Shown here in pieces: positions 57,488 through 64,000 of a DNA stretch of 64,000 nucleotides. A program made the position numbers and the translations under genes. This stretch comes from Hirudinaria manillensis (lineage: Eukaryota; Annelida; Clitellata; Hirudinida; Hirudinidae): contig CM067532.1 of assembly GCA_034509925.1 (NCBI GenBank), positions 5,978,142-6,042,141 of the forward strand, read 5' to 3'. The notes beneath the pieces were generated by a model. That model was not told the DNA's origin and did not search any database. It saw only the letters and a list, made by a program, of their open reading frames with translations. Every line of letters starts with the position of its first letter. The stretch's first letter is position 1.

Positions 57488-60400
57488 TTTGAATTTGAAT
57501 TTGAATTTATTGGACACAATTGAAGGGCCCATTGGGCCACTAATACAATTGCAAGCGGGACAGAAAACATCGACCGGCGTGTACACAGGGGCAGCATTAA
57601 GTGTAATTTACAGATTAAGTGTAATTTAAATAGCTATTAAAATCCAGGTCTTGTATTATTGAGTTGAAGCGGGAGACCGTGGATGATTCAACAACATCAC
57701 CTGGCAATGCGTTCCACGGCTTTACGATTCTATTGCAAAAGGAGGATTTAACAGTGTCTATAGAATAATTACTTTGTTTGAGTTTAAGACAATGGCCTCT
57801 TGTTCCTGTATAGTTTTGTGGGATAAAAGAGTGTATTAGAGAGGTGTTCGTAAAGCCATGTAATATTTTGAATACGAGTGTTAAATCAGCCAGAAGTCGC
57901 CGCCTTTCCAAGGTTGGAAGCTTGAGCATCCTTAGTCTCTCCATATATGGATATGATGCCACGTATGGAATTGATTTGGTGAACCGCCTTTGTACATTTT
58001 CTATTTTGTCGATTAAATATTTGTGATGTGGATTCCAGACTGGGGAGGCATATTCGAGTATCGGTCTAACATATGTACAGAAGGCGAGTTTTAAAATGTC
58101 CCGATCTTTGGAAGAGAAAGAGGTTCGGATCATCCAAGAGATTGTTGCGGCTCTTTTGGTGATGGCTTCAATGTGTGAGTCAAACTTCAGGTAAGGATCC
58201 ATTGTAACTCCCAGATCTCTAATCCTGTCGACATGCTGTAGGACGCGCCCGTCGATGCGGTATTCATGGAATTCTCCTGCCTGTTTACGTCCTGTTACGG
58301 AGAAAACTTGACATTTGTCAGGCGCAAGTTGTAGTTGCCATTTGTCACTCCACCGGGTCACTTTGTCAAGAGCAGATTGTAGTTGAGTTTGAGAGAATCC
58401 GTTCGTACTGTACAGTTTGACATCGTCAGCAAAAAGCTTGCAAACAACATTCGAAGTCTCGAGCAGGCCAGGCAGGTCATTTATGTAAAGTAAAAACAGA
58501 GTTGGTCCAAGTACACTACCCTGGGGCACACCGCTGGTAACAGAAGTCTCCTCCGATAGAGAGCCGTTAACTTTAACCTTTTGAGTCCGCGAATCCAAAA
58601 AATTGCCAAGCCATCCTTTAATGCTGTCTCCAAGACCATAAGCTGAAATTTTACTGATGAGTTTGGAATGTGAGACGGAATCAAAAGCCTTTCGAAAGTC
58701 GAGGTATATTATATCAGTGGTATGCTTTGCTTGGAGTTCCTCTGACCATTGCTGGGTGCATTCGAGTATATTTGTAATTGTGGATCGGGCCTGAACAAAA
58801 CCATGTTGACTGGCATCTATCAACCTGAGCCGGGTCAGATGTTGCATGATTGCATTGTTTATTACTCGTTCCATCGCTCTGCAACTTGTTGAGGTTATGG
58901 AGATTGGCCTGTAGTTTTCCGGTATCGTGGTGAATCCTTTTTTATGGATGGGTGTGACTAAAGCTATTTTCCATTCCTGGGGCAATTTTTTGTCCTTAAA
59001 AGATGTATCAAATATGTGAGACAACGGTACAGCGAGCGATGACGCACACCTTTTTAGGAACATATTGGGAATGCCATCCGGTCCGGCTGAAGATGAGGAG
59101 TCCAGCGTGCGAAGAGTTTTGTGTATGATCTCTGGAGAGAAATCGATGCTGTTTAATATGATGTTGGAACAAGGAGGAACACAGGGGGTTATGCCGTCAT
59201 CAGTCATAAAGACTGATGTAAAATAATCATTGAAGGCATTTGCAATCTGCAAGGGATCTCTCGTCAAGACACCATCATGGAGGGCAATCTCAGATATATT
59301 GTTTCGTGCATGTAACTTTCTACCCACATAGTTATACAATCTGCCAATGTTTCTACTATGAAGCAGTTCTAGTTCAAAAGCTGCGTAGTATTTCTTAATG
59401 GCTTTGCTACATGCTTTGGCAATGCTGTTGTAACTTGCTTTGTCCTCATTGTTGTTACCTTGTTTCCAAATCCTCCAAAGTCTCAATTTTGACTGCAGAA
59501 GCTGGTTAATATGTAGGGGATATTTTTTCCATCCATATTTGAATACTGTAGTTGAGAATTTTGGGACATATAGTTCAAAAGCAACTCCCACCTGGTATTT
59601 AAACTCTTGCCAGCATTCATCCACACTGGGACAGAACTGGAAAAGGAAATTCCAGTTTATCCCCTGTAAATATTCATTGAGCATGAGATAATTGGCTTTC
59701 TTGAAGTTGTGTGTTGTGGATGGTACTACTGATTTACAAAACCAGCCCAGTGGGACATTTGGTCTAAAGCTGATGACATTATGATCACTGTTTGAAATTG
59801 GACATAGTGTTTCTATTCTGGTGACAAACTGATGGTCATTTGAAATCACTAAATCAAGCAAATTTTCGTGTCTTGTTGGAGTGGTAACAAATTGGTGAAG
59901 TCCAAAGTCATCAAGAAATCTCAGAAACATATTGTAAATGCTATTATTTGGAGCACTATTTTGAGACCAGTTCATAGACGGCAAATTGAAGTCTCCCAGG
60001 ATACAGACTGTATGTTTAACAGAGCAAAGGTGACGTAAGCAATCAATACTTTCAACTGCATAATTCTCGGCACTAATGTCTAAGCCTCCGCTGCGGTAGT
60101 ATGCAATCACTCGCCAGGTAACACAGCCCCATAAAATGTCGATGCAAACCAATTCGATGTGTTTAAATCTGGTGGGAACATCAACTGAGCGATAGTGGAG
60201 ACAGTCCCTCATCAACAGCATCACTCCTCCTCCTCTGGTTCCTCTGTCCCATCTAACCGACATGTACCCAGGAGGGCAAAACAAGGAGCTAGGAACATCT
60301 ATATTAAGCCAGGTCTCCGTACAACAAAAAACATCAGGATCTTCAGATAATAGAAACATAAATAGCTCTGTAAACTTATTTTTGCAGCTTCGAATATTTG

Positions 60401-60540
60401 TCAACATCCATTTACATGTTCTAGCATTATTTCTAGATACAGAGCTCTTTGACATTAAGCTTCTTGAGCTGGACACTCTTACAAATTTTGTTTCTTGTAG
60501 GTCACAACATGGAAATCACCAGGGTGTCCTCTCACTCTGA
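57488..60540 (-). mobile_element. CR1/L2-type non-LTR retrotransposon
   Basis: Minus-strand element containing an endonuclease-reverse transcriptase gene. Its 3' end on the minus strand is AATAAATTCAAATTCAAATT, a short (ATTCAA)-type repeat instead of poly-A, at about 57511-57488. That kind of 3' end is typical of the CR1/L2 group. The 5' boundary was not fixed; no ORF1 is recognised upstream, so the copy may be 5'-truncated or its ORF1 may be degraded. No convincing target-site duplication was found by eye. Confidence 0.85.
57615..60476 (-). CDS. Endonuclease-reverse transcriptase of non-LTR retrotransposon
   Basis: Uninterrupted frame of ~950 codons. The N-terminal apurinic-like endonuclease domain has TNIRSCKNKFTELF, CCTETWL (catalytic Glu), LGDFNLPSMNW and a terminal SNSDHN motif (catalytic His). 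The reverse transcriptase domain has PITSTSC-type fingers (NYRPISITSTSCRAMERV), YLDFRKAFDSV, GVPQGSVLGPTLFLLYINDL and the catalytic FADD. The CR1-like C-terminus includes YVRPILEYASPVWNPH. All catalytic motifs I can see are intact, so the copy is probably young. The likely true start is the ATG a few codons in (MSKSSVSRNN); the frame is closed upstream by TGA. Confidence 0.95.
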   Translation of the reverse strand: MSSSRSLMSKSSVSRNNARTCKWMLTNIRSCKNKFTELFMFLLSEDPDVFCCTETWLNIDVPSSLFCPPGYMSVRWDRGTRGGGVMLLMRDCLHYRSVDVPTRFKHIELVCIDILWGCVTWRVIAYYRSGGLDISAENYAVESIDCLRHLCSVKHTVCILGDFNLPSMNWSQNSAPNNSIYNMFLRFLDDFGLHQFVTTPTRHENLLDLVISNDHQFVTRIETLCPISNSDHNVISFRPNVPLGWFCKSVVPSTTHNFKKANYLMLNEYLQGINWNFLFQFCPSVDECWQEFKYQVGVAFELYVPKFSTTVFKYGWKKYPLHINQLLQSKLRLWRIWKQGNNNEDKASYNSIAKACSKAIKKYYAAFELELLHSRNIGRLYNYVGRKLHARNNISEIALHDGVLTRDPLQIANAFNDYFTSVFMTDDGITPCVPPCSNIILNSIDFSPEIIHKTLRTLDSSSSAGPDGIPNMFLKRCASSLAVPLSHIFDTSFKDKKLPQEWKIALVTPIHKKGFTTIPENYRPISITSTSCRAMERVINNAIMQHLTRLRLIDASQHGFVQARSTITNILECTQQWSEELQAKHTTDIIYLDFRKAFDSVSHSKLISKISAYGLGDSIKGWLGNFLDSRTQKVKVNGSLSEETSVTSGVPQGSVLGPTLFLLYINDLPGLLETSNVVCKLFADDVKLYSTNGFSQTQLQSALDKVTRWSDKWQLQLAPDKCQVFSVTGRKQAGEFHEYRIDGRVLQHVDRIRDLGVTMDPYLKFDSHIEAITKRAATISWMIRTSFSSKDRDILKLAFCTYVRPILEYASPVWNPHHKYLIDKIENVQRRFTKSIPYVASYPYMERLRMLKLPTLERRRLLADLTLVFKILHGFTNTSLIHSFIPQNYTGTRGHCLKLKQSNYSIDTVKSSFCNRIVKPWNALPGDVVESSTVSRFNSIIQDLDFNSYLNYT

Positions 60541-63096
60541 ACACCCATTTGCTCACATCATCTTTTAGTCCAATGTCTTTCTTTTTCTCATCAAGGACTT
60601 TAACTAGACGTGTTAGCTTAAAGCGAAAGTAAGGGACAACATCCAGTAATGTGCTCTCCTTGTTACTGCATCTTTTGAGAAATACGTTAGCCTTTCTCCT
60701 TTATATGCTTCACTTGAGAAGAGGAACAACTTTGAACAAAGGACCGATTTGTGACATATATTGCAGTAATGCACCGTTATATTAACGATCATTACTCGAG
60801 GAGCTATCATAACATTTTAAAAATATTTGTAAATCTAATTACAAACAATTAGTAAAGAAACTTAAGATACTAAAATGCGAAATGATGCATTTTGTTATTA
60901 ATATGATTTACCATATATGATTTACAATCTTTGGTAATTTGATTGCTGGGAAACGGTTTCCAGCGGATGTTCTAATTTCTTCGTCCATAGGAAATAAATT
61001 TCTTCCAAAGAATTTTGAAAGCCAACTTCTTTCAGAATATCGCAAATATTAAAGAGTTTAACTTTTTGGAGCTTTTAAACTTTAGCTTCATTTTTCGATT
61101 TTATGTTTTTATTTATTTATTTTTTTATGATGAACTTGTCTCAACTGCAGTAGAATTAGTTAATAAAATTGCATAAAAAGTTTCATAGTTTGTACTAAAA
61201 AGTGCCATGACTTGATATCACAGAGATTATTATACATTTTATTTAAATTGAATATTCATACATCACATTTTTATATCACCTCACTTTATATAAATTATTA
61301 GGGAATCCCTAATAAAAATACTTTCTGAATTTTAGCTTAAATATAACTATAACTGTAATTTGATGTAGTAAATATAACTAGTTTGTTTATTTTTTGATTA
61401 CCTATAACTGTATTTAATTATTTTTTGAATAACTTTGCTATCATTGAATGTATGCTTGAATTCTCAAAACACTGATTTCCTTGAAATAATGATTGATTTT
61501 TGAAGTTGTAATCAATTTCGGTTTCGATTTCAATCTATCGATTAATTTGAACACAAATAGGTAAGAAAGAGAGCTGCAATATTCCTTACTGTAATTTTAA
61601 AATTTAGACTAATTCAAACCTGTAATTAATGACAAATTGTGAGTAACAGGGATAAATTCTGCGCAAAAATAGAGGAGATTTGAGTTTGGCGCGTTTTTAC
61701 TTTTATCAGCATCACCCCATTATTGCTAACATTTGTAAGATTGATCGAAACCATATCTAATCCTCGAAATAATTTGAAAATGAATAGTTGTCTGTTGTGA
61801 TTGGTGCAGAATATGATTTGGTCTCATAAATTTATTTAAAGAGGTCAGTAGAATAGACTAAGTGCATATCGAAATGTGTTCATTTTATAGACTTGAAAGT
61901 CTGCTTAAGAGTTATTACGCTATTTTCTCAAAAATTAAAATTAAAAGTCATCTTTGAAATTTAAAAGACGACTGAGAGGCCCATCAAAAAATGTCCAACT
62001 TTTATTTTTGTTTTAATCAGAATTAGGAACTGATTAGGAGCAGTTCTAAGTCATTTTAAGTGTATCCGTTAAGATGTAATGTTCCATGTTGGGATTTAAT
62101 TAAATAATATTGCATACAAACTCGTTATACTAAAACAAAAAGAAATAAAATAAATGGTTTAAAACTCAAAATCTAACTTATTATCAAACATTTTTTATGT
62201 TTCAGTTGTTTCGACATGCAATTTTCTTTGATAATAAACAAATCAATTAAATATTATCAAGTTTAAAACATGGGCTCCTTGCAATTATCACATTTTCATG
62301 TGATATCCGATGACTGAACACACTCAAAACAGTATATTAACACACAGTTACATAAGCAAATAACTACTTCGTCATAGATTAACATCATTCCAGTCTTCAT
62401 AATTCGATGCTTCGTTCGAAGTTCAAATGCGAACTGCCATTTTCGATTCCACGGCATCCTAAATTTTGCGAAAGTTTGTACCCATTGTGGACATTCCTGC
62501 TCAAGTGATTCATAGTGTAATGTTGTAGAAAATTGACGGAGCAATTTCTGATAATTACAGCCATCTGAAACTTCATTAAATCGAAGTTTGAAAGTCGTAA
62601 TGACTTTCCTCAAATTTCGAATATTGAAAAGATGGATGACGCGGATTCGTCAGACTCAAAGACACTTCGTGACCAGTAATGCGCGTTTACACTTGCAAAT
62701 TCTTTCATTTAGATGATTTATAAATCAAAGTTCTTTCGATCTATTGTTAATCGGATCCCAGATTAACATGTGGAGCACATTAAATAACCAATCAGTCACT
62801 TGATTTCATATCTTAGTCGTGGCCTTTCGTCGACCATTGGTTCGTTTTAATGAGAAACACTTTTTTTTTTATAGAATCCTTAATTTTAAAAAGAAAACAA
62901 ATAAAACAGATATTAAAATGATTATTAGAATTGGTTAAAAACGTTTCAATAAACACTTGACTTCCTCATAACAAAATTACAAATACTTAAATGCAATACG
63001 TAATCCGTTAATATGTACGTCTTTTAGAAAATTTTGTGATTATAAAGAAAAGCTTTCCTTGTTTCTATTTAACGCTACACCTTCGCGAATTTATAT
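60541..63096. other. Gene-poor AT-rich interval
   Basis: No splice-supported gene. It contains the TAACT-type dispersed repeat at 61345-61446. One open frame on the minus strand at 62296-62660 (NEVSDGCNYQKLLRQF, CPQWVQTFAKF) has coding-like composition but no ATG, partner exon or recognised family. Confidence 0.5.
62296..62660 (-). other. Unassigned open reading frame, possible exon or gene remnant
   Basis: About 120 codons open on the minus strand, balanced in composition for the first 85 (aromatic and charged residues, W at WVQTF, PWNRKW), then hydrophobic and probably noncoding. No start codon, clear acceptor or family match seen. Confidence 0.3.
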
Positions 63097-63385
63097 TGTA
63101 ATAACCCGGGGTCCTCAAACTAATTATAGAAGGTCAGGTTTATTGAAAGTTGTCAGATGGCTTGGAAGATGTAAAATGCTTAATTGATTAAGTCTTGAAA
63201 TCTGCTGTTTCTATTACTCTCGCTCTGCTTTCCGAGGTAAATCCATTTGTCAAGGTACATAACCAAAGAGTCTGAATAGCACCAATTTAATTCTCAAATT
63301 ATATTGCCACTAAATTTAATTAATTATTAAATTAATTAATCGGCAATATAATTTTAAATATTATTCAATTTCTAGGGATCCAACA
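63097..63385 (-). mobile_element. 3' long terminal repeat of an LTR retrotransposon
   Basis: On the minus strand the 289-bp segment begins TGTTGGATCC directly after a polypurine tract and ends GGGTTATTACA, giving TGT...ACA ends. It is oriented with the coding sequence to its right. An internal hairpin lies at 63296-63354. The partner 5' LTR lies beyond the window, so LTR identity cannot be tested here. Confidence 0.65.
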
Positions 63386-64000
63386 CTGCCCCCTCCTTAA
63401 ATCTGTTCGTCCCGAACAGACATCTATTCCCATTTTCATTTTTACTCTCGGAATAGGATCCGATCTTCCAACAATCTCATGGCTGCAAATCCCAGATCCA
63501 TTTGCTTTGTCATCTTCTGGGATTTCTGTCTCCTCCCTTTTACTTCTGCGTCCCGCAAGTTTCAGCCGCGGAACATCGCCATTTCTATGCACGCTCTCCT
63601 GCTCCGCGTTGTCGCCAGATCCCAGACTCTCCTCAGGATCACCTGCTCCACTTTCCATGCTATGCACTCTCCTGAAATCCCGAGCACTCCCTTCTGTTAT
63701 TTCCAATGGAGCCGAAACATCCGCTGGTAAATCCATGGGCTGTTCTGTAGACTCTACTTGTTCCACCATCAAATCCGTGCGCTCCACCGGCAACTCCACG
63801 TGACTCATCAGTAATTCCTCCGGCTGCACCAATAACTCCACATGATCCACCGGCAAACCTACGGGCTCCTCCGAAAGCTCCACTTGCTCCACTAACACCT
63901 CCGTGAGCTCCCCGAGCCCTGCCGACGACTCGACCTGATCTGGTAACTCTATGGGCTCTAACGTCGAGTTCTCTAAGTCTGCCATCACGCACAGAGTTTC
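63365..64000 (-). CDS. C-terminal end of an LTR-retrotransposon polyprotein, partial
   Basis: Open from the window edge to TGA at 63365, reading through the polypurine tract and a few bases into the LTR (ending RRGQCWIPRN). Composition is low-complexity and acidic, with repeated VELPVE/VELLV-type motifs, then basic (AGRRSKREE). This fits the variable tail after integrase in Ty3/gypsy-like elements. No catalytic domain lies in the window, so the class is inferred from position. A second overlapping minus-strand frame (63660-63992) is the out-of-frame reading of the same repeat. Confidence 0.55.
   Translation of the reverse strand, partial: ETLCVMADLENSTLEPIELPDQVESSAGLGELTEVLVEQVELSEEPVGLPVDHVELLVQPEELLMSHVELPVERTDLMVEQVESTEQPMDLPADVSAPLEITEGSARDFRRVHSMESGAGDPEESLGSGDNAEQESVHRNGDVPRLKLAGRRSKREETEIPEDDKANGSGICSHEIVGRSDPIPRVKMKMGIDVCSGRTDLRRGQCWIPRN
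63387..63399 (-). other. Polypurine tract
   Basis: Minus-strand AAGGAGGGGGCAG immediately upstream of the LTR start, the usual plus-strand primer site of LTR retrotransposons. Confidence 0.65.

Noticed and set aside
62785..62800. ATAACCAATCAGTCAC, matching the 3' half of the snoRNA units
   Set aside because: Only about 16 bases match. There is no guide, C box or D' box nearby, so it is not called a snoRNA.
63660..63992. Gly/Ala/Arg-rich minus-strand frame
   Set aside because: Out-of-frame reading of the repeated VEL-type coding segment of the LTR element.

Overview
This is AT-rich nuclear DNA from an invertebrate animal. Genes are split into many short exons by mostly 50-1000 bp GT-AG introns, and both strands are used. 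The gene set is animal: neurabin/spinophilin, an SLC5 symporter, IGF2BP/IMP, MEIOC, a TARBP2/Loquacious-type dsRNA-binding protein, a Nanchung-like TRPV channel, an IGFBP7-like Ig protein and RPF2. The Nanchung-like channel and small introns suggest an arthropod. IMP keeps both RRMs, which Drosophila has lost, so a fly is unlikely; a myriapod or other non-dipteran arthropod would fit. The species cannot be fixed from sequence alone.

Layout. 1-5513 (+): 3' part of a neurabin/spinophilin gene with PP1 docking motif, PDZ, coiled coil and SAM domain. 5999-6748 (-): a tandem array of seven C/D-box snoRNA units of the U31 (SNORD31/snR67) family, whose guide matches the P-loop of large-subunit rRNA. 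7084-7413 (+): a small two-exon gene. 8962-12882 (+): an intact 15-exon SLC5 symporter gene, followed at 13954-16919 by a broken paralogue lacking exons 2-7 and carrying a 14-bp frameshift deletion. 17372-19714 (-): an intronless 780-codon secreted Ig and cysteine-rich protein. 20739-24173 (-): IMP. 27685-30713 (-): MEIOC, 5' end unresolved. 31633-31891 (-): last exon of a single-pass membrane protein. 32481-34187 (+): a DUF4476-like gene with a cysteine-rich tail. 34526-38241 (-): an LRRC74-like LRR gene. 39296-41349 (-): a three-dsRBD Dicer-partner type protein. 42840-50138 (+): the TRPV channel (889 aa). 50876-53652 (+): an IGFBP7-like protein (254 aa). 54614-57080 (+): RPF2. 57488-60476 (-): a CR1/L2-type non-LTR retrotransposon with an uninterrupted ORF. 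63097-64000 (-): the 3' LTR, polypurine tract and terminal coding sequence of an LTR retrotransposon that runs off the window.

Read together, several genes concern RNA: snoRNAs for rRNA 2'-O-methylation, RPF2 in 60S assembly, IMP binding mRNA, MEIOC controlling germline mRNA and a Dicer-partner protein. They are separate transcription units on both strands, so this is neighbourhood rather than an operon-like system.

The observations most worth checking are the U31-like snoRNA array with its variant and truncated copies, the patchwork SLC5 pseudogene, GC-AG introns in the TRPV and RPF2 genes, the orphan 780-aa protein, the DUF4476/Cys-rich gene and the LTR with an internal hairpin. Exon limits were set by reading splice sites and codon phase by eye; no alignment or search was run.
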